From Streptomyces sp. WMMB 322 (GTDB taxonomy: Bacteria; Actinomycetota; Actinomycetes; Streptomycetales; Streptomycetaceae), in NCBI RefSeq assembly GCF_900090145.1, contig NZ_FMHI01000001.1, forward strand, positions 682,001-746,000: a stretch of 64,000 nt of DNA. Direction: 5' to 3'. A program made the position numbers and the translations under genes. The notes below the pieces were generated by a model. The model worked only from the letters and a program-made list of their open reading frames with translations. It made no database searches and had not been told where the DNA came from. Numbering within the stretch: position 1 is the stretch's first letter; every line of letters starts with the position of its first letter. This document shows positions 43,452-53,066 of the stretch, piece after piece.

Positions 43452-44633
43452 TTCGCGGGTCTCTTCGCCGAGCACGAGCACCTGGATCGCGAGCACCGCG
43501 GCGCCGCGTGCCCAGTCGTGGAAGTCGGAGACCTTGGTCTCCAGGTTCACGGGGTCGGCGTGCGGATTCGTGTGGGCTTCGATGGCGTCGAAGACCGCGT
43601 CCCCGGCCACGTCCATCAGGCCCACTCCCTCGCCTGCGAGCAGGATCTTCTCCGGCAGCGCGAAGTTCGCGATGTGCGAGATCAGGATGCCCAGGGCGCG
43701 GGCGGCCTCGCCGATGACGCGAGAGGCCGCCGGGTCCTTGTCGCGGGCGAGCCGCAGGATCTCCTCGTAGCCGACGGAGCGGCCGGTCGCGGCGCGGACC
43801 TGGTACTCGATGCTCTGGACGGTGAGCAGCGAGGCGGCGGTGCCGCGTTCACCGTGGGGGGTCAGCGGGCCGTACGGGTCGAGGATCCAGCGCTCCGTCG
43901 TGCGGTGGTAGTTGTCGGAGGGCCGGACGGCCTCCCCGTTGATGACGAGCGTGTATCCGATGCCCGCGCCGATGGTCAGGAGCGCGAAGCGGTCGAAGCC
44001 GCGTCCTGCGCCGAACCATGTCTCCGCCTCGACCAGCGCCGCGACGTCGTTCTCGACCACAACCGGCAGCCCGGTCCGCTCCTCCAGCAGGTCGGCGAAG
44101 GGAACCTCACGCCAGCCCAGATACGGGTCGTCGACGGCCACGGCCCGTCCCCGGACCAGGGCTCCGAGGCCGACGCCGATGCCCGCGAGATGCGGGAAGT
44201 CCTCGGCGAACGATCGCACGATCGAGTGAGCGAGGTCGGCGACGGCATCGGGCTCGGACGAGTCCAGCTTGCGGTCCTCCTGCCTGACGACGGTGCTCTT
44301 CAGAGTGGTGACCACCCCGTAGACCCTGTCGCTCGTGATCTTCAGACCCACGAAGTGCCAGGGCTCGGTGACGATGTCCAGGGGACGCCCCGGGCGGCCC
44401 TGCCCCGCCGTGGTCACCGGCGTGAGCCCCTCCAGCAGCAGACCGGAGTCGATCAGCGGCTTCGCGAGACGCGTCAGGCTGCCGCCCGACATGCCCAGCT
44501 GCCGGGCGATCTCGCTGCGGGAGGTCGGGCCGTTCTTGAGCACCTCGATGGCGACCGCGCGCTCCGTGGGAGTCAGCGGCCTCCAGCTCGGGGCCGGTCC
44601 GCCCGAACTGCCCGGACTCTTCGAACCGTTCAA
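43449..44633 (-). CDS. ROK family transcriptional repressor
   Basis: This is a sugar-responsive repressor of 394 residues. It has a winged HTH (SRSEIARQLGMSGGSLTRLAKPLI, about 37-60) and a ROK sugar-kinase-like fold (GIGVGLGALVRGRAVAVDDP, VVVENDVAALVEAETWFG, FALLTIGAGIGYTLVINGE, GHGERG-equivalent TPHGERGTA). The Cys-rich zinc motif of ROK kinases is not complete. The start is a TTG at 44633, favoured because GGAGG lies 6 nt upstream; GTG at 44638 is too close to that site and in another frame. It is divergent from the sugar ABC operon and very probably controls it. Confidence 0.9.
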   Translation of the reverse strand: MNGSKSPGSSGGPAPSWRPLTPTERAVAIEVLKNGPTSRSEIARQLGMSGGSLTRLAKPLIDSGLLLEGLTPVTTAGQGRPGRPLDIVTEPWHFVGLKITSDRVYGVVTTLKSTVVRQEDRKLDSSEPDAVADLAHSIVRSFAEDFPHLAGIGVGLGALVRGRAVAVDDPYLGWREVPFADLLEERTGLPVVVENDVAALVEAETWFGAGRGFDRFALLTIGAGIGYTLVINGEAVRPSDNYHRTTERWILDPYGPLTPHGERGTAASLLTVQSIEYQVRAATGRSVGYEEILRLARDKDPAASRVIGEAARALGILISHIANFALPEKILLAGEGVGLMDVAGDAVFDAIEAHTNPHADPVNLETKVSDFHDWARGAAVLAIQVLVLGEETRE

Positions 44634-44752
44634 TCACAGCCTCCGCGACGGTACTTGGACGTGGGGACTCTCAGCCTATGCGAGCCCCGGTTAAATTTTG
44701 TGCAGAACTATCAGTGCTCGGATCCGGCACGGAATCTCCCGTGCAGGGCGTC

Positions 44753-44783
44753 TTGACAGTCACAATAACTTCCACGTAGAAGT
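44753..44783 (+). promoter_or_regulatory. Promoter with palindromic operator for the sugar ABC operon
   Basis: TTGACA (44753-44758) and TAGAAG (44777-44782) are spaced 18 bp. The palindrome ACTTCCACGTAGAAGT (44768-44783) covers the spacer and the -10, so a bound protein would block RNA polymerase. The divergent ROK protein is the obvious candidate. Confidence 0.65.
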
Positions 44784-44836
44784 AAATCCATCGTGATGTG
44801 ACTCTCCGAAGGCGACGCGGACAGGGAGGTCTGCCG

Positions 44837-45748
44837 GTGGCCGTGACGAAAGCGACGACTGCGAGTCCGGCACCGGGACGTGCTTCCGGTGAAACCCGTA
44901 CGGCTCTCCTCTTCATCGCCCCGGCGATGCTCGGCTACCTGGCCTTTCTGGTGTGGCCCACGCTGCGCGGCGTCTATCTGAGCCTCACCAGCTTCGACCT
45001 GCTCTCCCCGGCGAAGTGGGTGGGCCTCGACAACTACCGCCGCCTCGTCAACGACCCCGTCTTCTGGGACTCGCTGGGGGTGACCCTGCACTACGTCGTG
45101 GTCAACATCGGCGTTCAGACCGTCGTCGCGCTGCTGATAGCGGTGCTGATGCACAGGCTCACCAGCTCGACGGTGCTCCGGGGGGTCGTCCTCGCTCCGT
45201 ATCTGGTCTCGAACGTCGTCGCCGGCATCGTGTGGCTGTGGATCCTGGACACGCAGCTCGGAGTCGGCAACGAGATCATCGAATGGCTCGGCTTCGAGCG
45301 GATCGCCTTCTTCGGTGACGCCTCATGGGCGATACCGACGATCGCGCTCGTCAACGTGTGGCGGCACGTGGGCTACACGGCACTGTTGATCTTCGCCGGG
45401 CTGCAGTCCATACCGCCGACGGTCTATGAGGCGGGCCGCGTCGACGGTGCGAGCGAGTGGCGCATGTTCCGTTCCATCACCCTTCCGCTGCTGCGGCCGA
45501 TCCTGTCGCTCGTCCTGATCATCACGGTCATCGGCTCGTTCCAGGTGTTCGACACCGTCTCGGTCACCACCGACGGCAAGCCCGCCAATGCCACCAACGT
45601 GCTGCAGCTGTACGTGTACGACCTCGCGTTCGACCGGCTGCAGTTCGGCTACGCCTCGGCGATATCGGTGGCCCTGATGCTCGTACTGACCGCCATCACC
45701 GTCTTCCAGTACCGGCTCATGCGCGCCGGCCGCACCGACCTCGGCTGA
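44837..45748 (+). CDS. Sugar ABC transporter permease (MalF/UgpA-like)
   Basis: The 303-residue inner-membrane permease has six helices, from LLFIAPAMLGYLAFLVWPTL to SVALMLVLTAITVF. The coupling EAA loop is YEAGRVDGASEWRMFRSITLP. The GTG at 44837 follows GGGAGG with a 7-nt spacer; an upstream in-frame ATG at 44798 lacks a ribosome site. It is the first gene of the operon permease-permease-binding protein-oxidoreductase. No ATPase is encoded here, so a shared ATPase such as MsiK is likely used, as is known for Streptomyces CUT1 systems. Confidence 0.93.
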   Translation: MAVTKATTASPAPGRASGETRTALLFIAPAMLGYLAFLVWPTLRGVYLSLTSFDLLSPAKWVGLDNYRRLVNDPVFWDSLGVTLHYVVVNIGVQTVVALLIAVLMHRLTSSTVLRGVVLAPYLVSNVVAGIVWLWILDTQLGVGNEIIEWLGFERIAFFGDASWAIPTIALVNVWRHVGYTALLIFAGLQSIPPTVYEAGRVDGASEWRMFRSITLPLLRPILSLVLIITVIGSFQVFDTVSVTTDGKPANATNVLQLYVYDLAFDRLQFGYASAISVALMLVLTAITVFQYRLMRAGRTDLG

Positions 45749-45764
45749 GAAGGGAAGGTCCGAA

Positions 45765-46724
45765 GTGACGGCAACGATGACGCATGCGGGGACGGGGAGC
45801 GAGCCGGCGACCCGCGGGGAGCCGGCCGGCCGGAAGCGAGAGCGGCGTCCGCTCTCGTGGGGGCGTGTGCTGGCCTGGGCGGCGATGGCCGTGGTCACCC
45901 TGATCACGCTGTTCCCGTTCTACTGGATGCTGAGAACGGCACTGTCCACGAACACGGCCCTGGCGCAGGCCCCTGCCTCCCCGCTCCCCGTCGACTTCAG
46001 CCCCGGTGGTTTCCTCAGGGTCTTCGGGCTGCAGAGCACCGAGGAGGCGCTCGCCGAGGGAGGATCAGGCGGCTCGCTGGACTTCTGGCGCTACCTGGCC
46101 AACTCGGTAGTGGTCGCCACGCTCGTCACCTTCTTCCAGGTGTTCTTCTCCGCGATGGCCGCGTACGCCTTCGCCCGGCTGCGCTGGCCCGGGCGGGACG
46201 CGGTGTTCGGCTTCGTGCTGGGGGGACTGATGATCCCCGCAGTCTTCACGCTGCTGCCGAACTTCGTACTGATCAAGGAAACCGGCCTGGTGGACAGCCT
46301 GTTCGGCATCGCGACGCCGATGGTGTTCATGACGATGCCGTTCGCCGTCTTCTTCCTGCGTCAGTTCTTCCTCGGCATATCCCGCGAGGTCGAGGAGGCC
46401 GCGCTCATCGACGGGGCCGGGCGGGTCCGCGTCTTCTTCCGGCTGATCCTGCCGATGTCGACGGCTCCCGTCGCGACGCTGAGCATCCTCACCTACATCA
46501 CGGCCTGGAACGAGTACTTCTGGCCGCTGATGGTCTCCTACAGCGGCAGTTCGCGTGTGCTGACCGTCGCGCTCAGCATCTTCCGTTCGCAGACCCCGCA
46601 GACGGGCACCGACTGGGCCGGCCTGATGGCGGCCACCTTCGTCGCCGCGCTGCCCATGGTGCTGATCTTCGCCCTGCTGGCGAAACGCATCGTGAACTCC
46701 ATCGGCTTCAGCGGCATCAAGTGA
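45765..46724 (+). CDS. Sugar ABC transporter permease (MalG/UgpE-like)
   Basis: The 319-residue partner permease has a cytoplasmic N-terminus of about 35 residues, six helices (first VLAWAAMAVVTLITLFPFYW), and the EAA loop EEAALIDGAGRVRVFFRLILP. The GTG at 45765 follows GAAGG, 16 nt after the first permease. A 12-nt gap leads to the binding-protein gene. Confidence 0.93.
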   Translation: MTATMTHAGTGSEPATRGEPAGRKRERRPLSWGRVLAWAAMAVVTLITLFPFYWMLRTALSTNTALAQAPASPLPVDFSPGGFLRVFGLQSTEEALAEGGSGGSLDFWRYLANSVVVATLVTFFQVFFSAMAAYAFARLRWPGRDAVFGFVLGGLMIPAVFTLLPNFVLIKETGLVDSLFGIATPMVFMTMPFAVFFLRQFFLGISREVEEAALIDGAGRVRVFFRLILPMSTAPVATLSILTYITAWNEYFWPLMVSYSGSSRVLTVALSIFRSQTPQTGTDWAGLMAATFVAALPMVLIFALLAKRIVNSIGFSGIK

Positions 46725-46735
46725 AGGAGAGTGGG

Positions 46736-48133
46736 ATGAGCACCGCATCACTCGGCGACCGGCGCCGCACGTCCGCACGCGCCCGCGCGGCCTCCTTCGT
46801 GGCGCTGGCCCTTGCACTGGCCCTTCCCGCCGCGGGCTGTGCACCGCAGGCAGCCTCCTCCGGAGGGGACGGGCACACGGTCTCGTACTGGATGTGGGAC
46901 GCCGCGCAGAAGCCCGCGTACGAGGCGTGCGCGAAGGCGTTCCACAAGGAGAACCCCGGGCTGCGCGTCGACATCACCCAGATCGGGTGGGACTCGTACT
47001 GGACGAAGCTCACGTCGAGCTTCATCGCCGGCACCCAGCCGGACGTCTTCACCAATCACGTCGCGAAGTACCCGCAGTACGAGGGGCTCGGCGCGCTCAG
47101 TCCGCTGGACGAGCTGGGCCCGACCCGCGGCATCGAGGACTCGGACTTCGAACCGGGCCTCGGCAAACCCTGGATCGGCCGGGACGGCCACCGCTACGGC
47201 GCCCCGAAGGACTGGGACACGGTCGGCGTCTTCTACAACAAGAAGATCACCAGGGCGGCCGGCGTCAGCGACGCCGAACTGCGCGACCTGGCCTGGAATC
47301 CGCGCGACGGCGGCAGCTTCGAGAAGACCCTCGCCCGGCTGACGGTCGACGCGAACGGGAAGCGCGGGGACGAGCCCGGTTTCGACAAGGACAACGTCGC
47401 GCGCTACGGACTGGCCACCAACGACGCCGGGGGAGACAACAGCGGCCAGACGCAGTGGAGTTCCTTCGCGGCCTCGGCCGGCTGGCACTACATGGACAAG
47501 AACCCGTGGGGTGAGCACTACAACTACGACCAGAAGACGCTGCACAAGACCCTCGGCTGGTACTTCGGCCTCGCCGAGAAGGGCTACATGGCGCCCCTGG
47601 AGGACTACTCGGACACCAACCACCCCGAGACCCAGCTCGCTTCGGGCAAGGCGGCCCTCGCGATGCACGGCTCCTGGATGCTCAGCACGTTCGCCGGTCT
47701 CAAGGGCGTCGATCTGGGCATAGCGCCGACGCCGAAGGGTCCGACGGGCAAGCGCGCCTCGATGCTGGGCGGTCTCGCCGACTCCATACCGAAGGGAGCG
47801 AAGAACAAGCGGGGCGCGGCGAAGTGGGTCGCCTTCCTGGCCTCGGACGAGTGCCAGAAGCTGGTGGGCGAGGACGCGACGGTCTTCCCCGCCACGCCCG
47901 CCGGAACGAAGAGGGCCACAGCCGCCCACCGCAAGAAGGGGCTCGACGTTACGCCCTTCACCCGCCACATCGAGGAAGGGACGACCTTCTCCTTCCCGAT
48001 CAGCGATCACGCCGCCGACATCAACGCGATGCTGGTCCCCGCCATGCAGGAGATCTACGCGGGCGACTCCCCGGCCGAATCCCTCACGGAGACGAACAAA
48101 CAGATCAACTTTCTCTTTCAGCAGGACAAGTGA
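46736..48133 (+). CDS. Sugar-binding lipoprotein of the ABC transporter
   Basis: The 465-residue family-1 extracellular solute-binding protein has signal SFVALALALALPAAGC with the lipobox Cys near residue 35. The mature fold contains VSYWMWDAAQKPAYEACAKAF, GWDSYWTKLTSSFIAGTQPD, GAPKDWDTVGVFYNKK and LASGKAALAMHGSWMLS, which mark a CUT1 carbohydrate binder. The Trp and Tyr content suits oligosaccharide stacking. The ATG at 46736 follows AAGGAGA. The sugar cannot be told. Confidence 0.92.
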   Translation: MSTASLGDRRRTSARARAASFVALALALALPAAGCAPQAASSGGDGHTVSYWMWDAAQKPAYEACAKAFHKENPGLRVDITQIGWDSYWTKLTSSFIAGTQPDVFTNHVAKYPQYEGLGALSPLDELGPTRGIEDSDFEPGLGKPWIGRDGHRYGAPKDWDTVGVFYNKKITRAAGVSDAELRDLAWNPRDGGSFEKTLARLTVDANGKRGDEPGFDKDNVARYGLATNDAGGDNSGQTQWSSFAASAGWHYMDKNPWGEHYNYDQKTLHKTLGWYFGLAEKGYMAPLEDYSDTNHPETQLASGKAALAMHGSWMLSTFAGLKGVDLGIAPTPKGPTGKRASMLGGLADSIPKGAKNKRGAAKWVAFLASDECQKLVGEDATVFPATPAGTKRATAAHRKKGLDVTPFTRHIEEGTTFSFPISDHAADINAMLVPAMQEIYAGDSPAESLTETNKQINFLFQQDK

Positions 48134-48191
48134 GTCAGCAGGACACTCGAGTACCGAGTAACCACGGCACGCACAGGAAAGGCTTTCGCTC

Positions 48192-49388
48192 GTGCCCTTC
48201 TCCATCGGAATCGTCGGCGCCGGCCAGTTCGCCGGATCGTTCGCCAAGCTCTTCCGCCTCCACCCCGGCGTCGGCGCAATACATGTCACCGACCTCCTGC
48301 CCGAGCGCGCCGAACGGCTCGTCGCCGCGGAAGGGCTGGCGGGAACCGCGGCCTCGTTCGACGACATGCTCGAATCGGACGTCGACGCTGTCGCCCTCTT
48401 CACCCAGCGCTGGACCCACGGCCCGCTCGCGGTGCGGGCGCTGCGCGCGGGCAAGCACGTCTACTCCGCCGTGCCCATGGCGGTGTCGGAGGAGGAGACG
48501 GCAGCCATCATCGAGGCCGTCAAGGAGACCGGCCTGACGTACATGATGGGCGAGACCAGCCACTACAACCCGGCAACCGTCTACGCGCGGGAGAAAATCG
48601 CCGACGGCGGATTCGGGCGGCTGTTCTACGCCGAGGGAGACTACGTCCACGACATGGACCTCGGCTTCTACGACGCCTACCGCTACAGCGGGGGCGAGCG
48701 GTGGAAGGAGACGGCCAGCTACCCGCCGCTGCTCTACCCCACGCACAGCATCGGCGGCGTGCTGGGCGCCTGGCAGACGTACGCGACCAGTGTCAGCGCG
48801 GTCGGTGTCCGGGACGAGCGCGGCGACGGCGTCTTCGACCGGGAGATCAGCCAGTTCGGCAACGACTTCTCCAACGCGACGGCGCTCTTCGAGGTCGCAG
48901 GCGGGGGATCGTTCCGCACGAACGAGTTCCGCCGCGTCGGATACCCCTCACACATCCGCGAGTCCCGCTTCCGCTTCTTCGGCACCGAGGGCAGCTTCGA
49001 GCAGCTGGCGACCGTCAGCTTCTGGCAGGACAAGACCGGTGTGCGGGACGTCTCGGAGCATCTTCAGGCCGTCCCGACCCTCTCCGCGGACGACCCGTCG
49101 CTTGCCGACGTCTCGCCCGCGCTGCGTGACGCCTTCATCTCCGGTACGGCTCCGGTGCACGACCGCGTCCGGCTGCCCGCGGAGTTCGCCCACGCGCCCA
49201 ACGGGCACGAGGGAAGCCACCACTTCCTCGTCGACGACTTCGTCAACGCCGTGAACGACAGCACGCTGCCCTCGGTCAACGCGTGGGTCGCGGCCCGCTA
49301 CACGCTGCCCGGCGTCGTCGCGCACGACTCGGCGCTGCGGGACGGGGAACGGCTCCCCGTCCCCGACTTCGGTGACGCGCCCGGCTGA
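48192..49388 (+). CDS. Gfo/Idh/MocA family oxidoreductase
   Basis: The 398-residue NAD(P)-dependent sugar dehydrogenase has the Rossmann start FSIGIVGAGQFAGSFAKLF and a C-terminal alpha/beta substrate domain. The usual EKP Lys motif after GKHV is replaced by GKHVYSAVPMA, as in some subgroups, so the catalytic Lys may differ. GETSHYNPATVY and the Tyr-rich SGGERWKETASYPPLLYPTH region probably line the active site. It is the last gene of the ABC operon and likely converts the imported sugar or its derivative. The GTG at 48192 follows AGGAAAGG. Confidence 0.9.
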   Translation: MPFSIGIVGAGQFAGSFAKLFRLHPGVGAIHVTDLLPERAERLVAAEGLAGTAASFDDMLESDVDAVALFTQRWTHGPLAVRALRAGKHVYSAVPMAVSEEETAAIIEAVKETGLTYMMGETSHYNPATVYAREKIADGGFGRLFYAEGDYVHDMDLGFYDAYRYSGGERWKETASYPPLLYPTHSIGGVLGAWQTYATSVSAVGVRDERGDGVFDREISQFGNDFSNATALFEVAGGGSFRTNEFRRVGYPSHIRESRFRFFGTEGSFEQLATVSFWQDKTGVRDVSEHLQAVPTLSADDPSLADVSPALRDAFISGTAPVHDRVRLPAEFAHAPNGHEGSHHFLVDDFVNAVNDSTLPSVNAWVAARYTLPGVVAHDSALRDGERLPVPDFGDAPG

Positions 49389-49418
49389 GCCCTCGCACAG
49401 GAGCCCCGAACAGCACCG

Positions 49419-49451
49419 CGGCCCGGCCCCCAGGGTGAGGGGGCCGGGCCG
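49419..49451. terminator. Bidirectional hairpin between convergent genes
   Basis: Arms 49419-49431 and 49439-49451 are a perfect 13-bp GC stem with a 7-nt loop, between the oxidoreductase stop and the exporter permease stop. Confidence 0.85.
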
Positions 49452-49521
49452 TGGTTGTGCCCGTGCCGGGCCGTCGGCTTCGCCTGGCGGCGGTCCCGTG
49501 GGCGCGGCAACGGCAGCGGGA

Positions 49522-52077
49522 CTACTCGGTCTTGATGGCGGTGAGCATGTTGAGCCTGGCGGCCCGCCGCGCCGGCCACAGCGCGGCCAGCATGCCCACG
49601 ACCGCTGCCAGCCCGAGGAAGATCCCGATCCGTTCCCACGGCAGCACCAGTGAGTACGTCGACAGCGACAGTCCCACGACCTTGCCCGCCGCCCAGCCGA
49701 AGAACACGCCGAGCCCGATGCCGAGCACCCCGCCGAAGAGTGAGATGACGAGCGACTCCAGCCGCACCATCCGCTTGATGCCCCTCCGGTCCAGGCCGAT
49801 GGCGCGCAGCATCCCGATCTCCTGCGAGCGTTCGAAGACGGACATCGCCAGGGTGTTGACCACACCCAGTACGGCCACGACCACCGCCATCGCGAGCAGC
49901 CCGTAGAGCATGTTGAGCATCAGCGTGAAGATCTTGGCGATGGACTCCGTGACGTCCTTCTCGTCCTGGACGAGCACCGCCGGATTGTCGCCCAGGGCCT
50001 TCTCCAGGGACGCCTTGACCGAACTGCTCGCGCCCTCCTTCGTCTTGACCATCACCTGCATGCTCGACAGCTGCTTCATGTGGGGGTCGAGAGTCCCGGT
50101 GTCGAGCATGATGCCCCTGATCAACTCGTTGCCCTCGTAGACCCCCGAGACGGTCATCCGGGTCTTCTTCCCGTCCTCGAAGGTGACGGGGAAGGTGGAA
50201 CCGGTCTTCCACTTCTTCCTCTCCGCGGTGTCCTTGTCCACCACGGCCTTGTTGCCGGACAGCCCGTCCCAGCCGCCGGAGACGAACGGCAGGTCGGTGA
50301 GGTCGCTGATCGTCGAGCCGTTGACGCCCGTCAGGTACTCGGTGGAACTGCCCACCCGGGCGGGGGAGTTGCGCATCGGGCTCACCGACTCCACCTGGTC
50401 CTCGCGGAGCAGCTTCCGCTCGACGTCCGCTGAGAGCGGCGTCTGGTTGGCCATGCTGACGGTGTAGTCCGCCCGGAGGGAGTCGGTCGCCATCTTCTCG
50501 ACGGCCTGCTGCACACTCCCTGCGACCACGGTCAGACCGGTGATCAGGGTGAGCCCGATCATCAGCGCGGACGCCGTCGCGGCGGTACGGCGCGGATTGC
50601 GCACCGAGTTCTGCCGGGCCAGCTTCCCTGCGACGCCGAAGATCCGCATGAACGGGGCGGCCGCGGCGATCAGCGGCCGCGACAGCAGCGGCGTCAGGAC
50701 GAAGACGCCTATGAGGAGGGTGGCGGCGCCCGCCGAAAGCGGAATCTTGGCCGTGTCCCGGTCGTCCATCCCGGCCCCGTACAGCACCAGTGCCGTGCCC
50801 GCGCCGGCCAGAAGCGCGCCGATCGTGTTGCGGATGACCAGCGAACGCGTCGTCGCCGCCGCGTGCACGCTGCTCATCGCAGCCACCGGCGGGATCTTCG
50901 CGGCCTTGCGGGCGGGAAGCCAGGCGGCGAGCACCGTCACCACGATGCCCGTGGCGAGCGAGGCCCCGACGGCCGTTCCGTCCACGACGAGCGGCCCGTC
51001 CGGCACGGTCGCGCCGAAGCTGCCCATGAGCGAACGCAGGGCCGCCCCGATGCCGACGCCTGCCGCCAGCCCCGCCACCGCGGCGACGGAGCCCACGACC
51101 AGAGCTTCGACGAGCACCGAGCGCGTCACCTGACGGCGGCCCGCGCCCACTGCGCGCAGCAGCGCGAGTTCCTTCGTGCGCTGCGCGACGAGCATGGTGA
51201 AGGTGTTGGCGATGATGAAGATGCCGACGAACAGCGAGATGCCGGCGAAGACCAGCATCGCCGTCTGCATGCCGCTCATGCCCTCCTTGATCCTCTCGGA
51301 CTGGTCGGCGGCGAGCTTCTTGCCGGTGACCGCGTCCGCGCCCTTGGGAATGATCTTCTCTGCCTGGGACTTCAACTGGGCCTGCGAAGTGCCGTCCGCG
51401 GCCTTCAGCGTGATCTGGTCGTACTGTCCGGGCTGGGCGTAGAGCCGCTGCGCGGTGGGGGTGTCGAAGAGTACGAGCGTGCCGCCCGCGGCCACATTGC
51501 CGTCGTCGGTGGTGAAGATGCCGACCACGCGCTGTTCCAGGACCGGGCCGTCGACCGACATGCGGGCGGTGTCGCCGACCTCGAAGCCGACGCGCTTCGC
51601 CGTCGCGGAGTCGATGGCCACCTCGTCGGAGTTCTGCGGGGCCCGGCCGTTCTTCATCGGGTAACGGGCGTCCTCGCCCTTGCCGTTGCGGCCGGAGTCG
51701 TAGTTGCCGCCGGTGGTCTGCCAGCCCTCGCCGACGAGTTTGCCGTCCTTGTCGGCGAGCGCGGTGAAGCCGGTGACGGAGCCGCTGGCGCTCTCGGTGC
51801 CGGGCAGCTCGCGTGCCTTGTCGAGAGTGGCCTGCGTCAGCCGCTTCCGGTCACCCGGGGGCCGGCCCGGCGCTCCGGGGTCGCCCCCCGCCGCCGGTTC
51901 GATGGCGAGGTCGACGTTGCTGTATCCCTTCTCCGAACTCTTCTGGTACGCGTCGGAGATGGTCGATGTGAAGACCAGGGTGCCGGAGACGAATGCCACG
52001 CCGAGCATCACGGCGAGCACGGTCATCAGCAGCCGGGCCTTGTGCGCGAAGACGTTGCGCAAGGCTGTACGGAGCAT
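49522..52077 (-). CDS. ABC exporter permease, two FtsX domains (second system)
   Basis: The 851-residue permease is built like the one at 19.4-22.0 kb. It has N-terminal helix LLMTVLAVMLGVAFVSGTLVF, an extracytoplasmic domain, FtsX unit 1 (VGIFIIANTFTMLVAQRTKE, LALLRAVGAGRRQVTRSVL), a middle two-helix segment, a second extracytoplasmic domain, and FtsX unit 2 (EIGMLRAIGLDRRGIKRMVRL, ARRAARLNMLTAIKTE). The ATG at 52077 gives MLRTALRNVFAHKAR. It is 200 nt downstream of its ATPase gene with tandem repeats in between. The substrate is unknown. Confidence 0.93.
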   Translation of the reverse strand: MLRTALRNVFAHKARLLMTVLAVMLGVAFVSGTLVFTSTISDAYQKSSEKGYSNVDLAIEPAAGGDPGAPGRPPGDRKRLTQATLDKARELPGTESASGSVTGFTALADKDGKLVGEGWQTTGGNYDSGRNGKGEDARYPMKNGRAPQNSDEVAIDSATAKRVGFEVGDTARMSVDGPVLEQRVVGIFTTDDGNVAAGGTLVLFDTPTAQRLYAQPGQYDQITLKAADGTSQAQLKSQAEKIIPKGADAVTGKKLAADQSERIKEGMSGMQTAMLVFAGISLFVGIFIIANTFTMLVAQRTKELALLRAVGAGRRQVTRSVLVEALVVGSVAAVAGLAAGVGIGAALRSLMGSFGATVPDGPLVVDGTAVGASLATGIVVTVLAAWLPARKAAKIPPVAAMSSVHAAATTRSLVIRNTIGALLAGAGTALVLYGAGMDDRDTAKIPLSAGAATLLIGVFVLTPLLSRPLIAAAAPFMRIFGVAGKLARQNSVRNPRRTAATASALMIGLTLITGLTVVAGSVQQAVEKMATDSLRADYTVSMANQTPLSADVERKLLREDQVESVSPMRNSPARVGSSTEYLTGVNGSTISDLTDLPFVSGGWDGLSGNKAVVDKDTAERKKWKTGSTFPVTFEDGKKTRMTVSGVYEGNELIRGIMLDTGTLDPHMKQLSSMQVMVKTKEGASSSVKASLEKALGDNPAVLVQDEKDVTESIAKIFTLMLNMLYGLLAMAVVVAVLGVVNTLAMSVFERSQEIGMLRAIGLDRRGIKRMVRLESLVISLFGGVLGIGLGVFFGWAAGKVVGLSLSTYSLVLPWERIGIFLGLAAVVGMLAALWPARRAARLNMLTAIKTE

Positions 52078-52094
52078 CGGTGAGTCCTGAATTC

Positions 52095-52158
52095 GGGGTT
52101 CCGGGGACGCGGGGTTCCGGGGACGCGGGGTTCCGGGAACGCGGGTTCTGGGGGCCGC
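52095..52158 (-). repeat. 16-bp tandem repeat, about four units
   Basis: GGGGTTCCGGGGACGC (plus strand) starts at 52095, 52111 and 52127 with a decayed fourth unit. It sits between ATPase and permease genes of one operon, just upstream of the permease start. Confidence 0.9.
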
Positions 52159-52277
52159 GGGGCGGCCCGGCTGTCCTGGGCCGGCTCCGGGTTCCGGGTC
52201 CGGGTCCTGCTGTCGTTCGCCTCGGCGGGAGTGGCGCGGCTGTGCGTCCCGCGCCGGGGTGTCCGCCGGGGCGCGGC

Positions 52278-53066
52278 TCAGTTCGTGCGCACCCTGGCGT
52301 CGAGGTTCTTCATGCGCTCGAGCACCGACTCGGCGGTCGGCCCGGACATGTCGTCGACGATGCGCCCGTCCGCGAGGAAGACGACGCGGTCCGCGTAGGA
52401 GGCGGCCACCGGGTCGTGGGTGACCATGACGATCGTCTGGCCCAACTCCCGTACGGAGTTGCGCAGGAAGCCCAGTACCTCCGCTCCGGCGCGGGAGTCG
52501 AGGTTGCCCGTCGGCTCGTCGCCGAAGATGATCTCCGGCCTGCTCGCGAGTGCGCGGGCCACGGCGACGCGCTGCTGCTGACCGCCGGAGAGCTGGCTCG
52601 GGCGGTGCTTGAGCCGTCCGGAGAGTCCCACCGTCTCGATGACGCGGTCCAGCCAGGCCTGTTCCGTCTTGCGGCCCGCGATGTCGAGGGGCAGCGTGAT
52701 GTTCTCCAGGGCGTTGAGTGTCGGAAGCAGGTTGTACGCCTGGAAGATGAAGCCGATGCGGTCGCGGCGCAGCTTCGTCAGCTTCTTGTCCTTGAGCTTG
52801 GTCAGTTCGGTGTCGCCGATCAGGGCGCTGCCGCTGGAGACCGAGTCGAGGCCGGCCATGCAGTGCATCAGGGTCGACTTGCCGGACCCCGACGGCCCCA
52901 TGATCGCGGTGAATTCGGCCTTGCGGAATTCGACGGAGACCCGGTCGAGCGCGACCACCTTGGTCTCGCCCTGCCCGTAGACCTTCGAGAGGTCCGTGGC
53001 GCGCGCTGCGGCGATGCCGGCGGGCGCTGCGGCGGCCGGTACGCGGGAGGAGTAGGTGGTGGTCAC
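52278..53066 (-). CDS. ABC exporter ATP-binding protein (second system)
   Basis: The 262-residue ATPase has Walker A MGPSGSGKST, Q-loop FIFQAYNLLPTLNALENIT, signature LSGGQQQRVAVARALA, Walker B IIFGDEPTGNLD and H-loop MVTHDP. It is strikingly similar to the ATPase at 18.4 kb, suggesting an old duplication. The GTG at 53066 follows AGGAG. It pairs with the FtsX permease downstream. Its promoter lies in the spacer shared with bldA. Confidence 0.94.
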   Translation of the reverse strand: MTTTYSSRVPAAAAPAGIAAARATDLSKVYGQGETKVVALDRVSVEFRKAEFTAIMGPSGSGKSTLMHCMAGLDSVSSGSALIGDTELTKLKDKKLTKLRRDRIGFIFQAYNLLPTLNALENITLPLDIAGRKTEQAWLDRVIETVGLSGRLKHRPSQLSGGQQQRVAVARALASRPEIIFGDEPTGNLDSRAGAEVLGFLRNSVRELGQTIVMVTHDPVAASYADRVVFLADGRIVDDMSGPTAESVLERMKNLDARVRTN

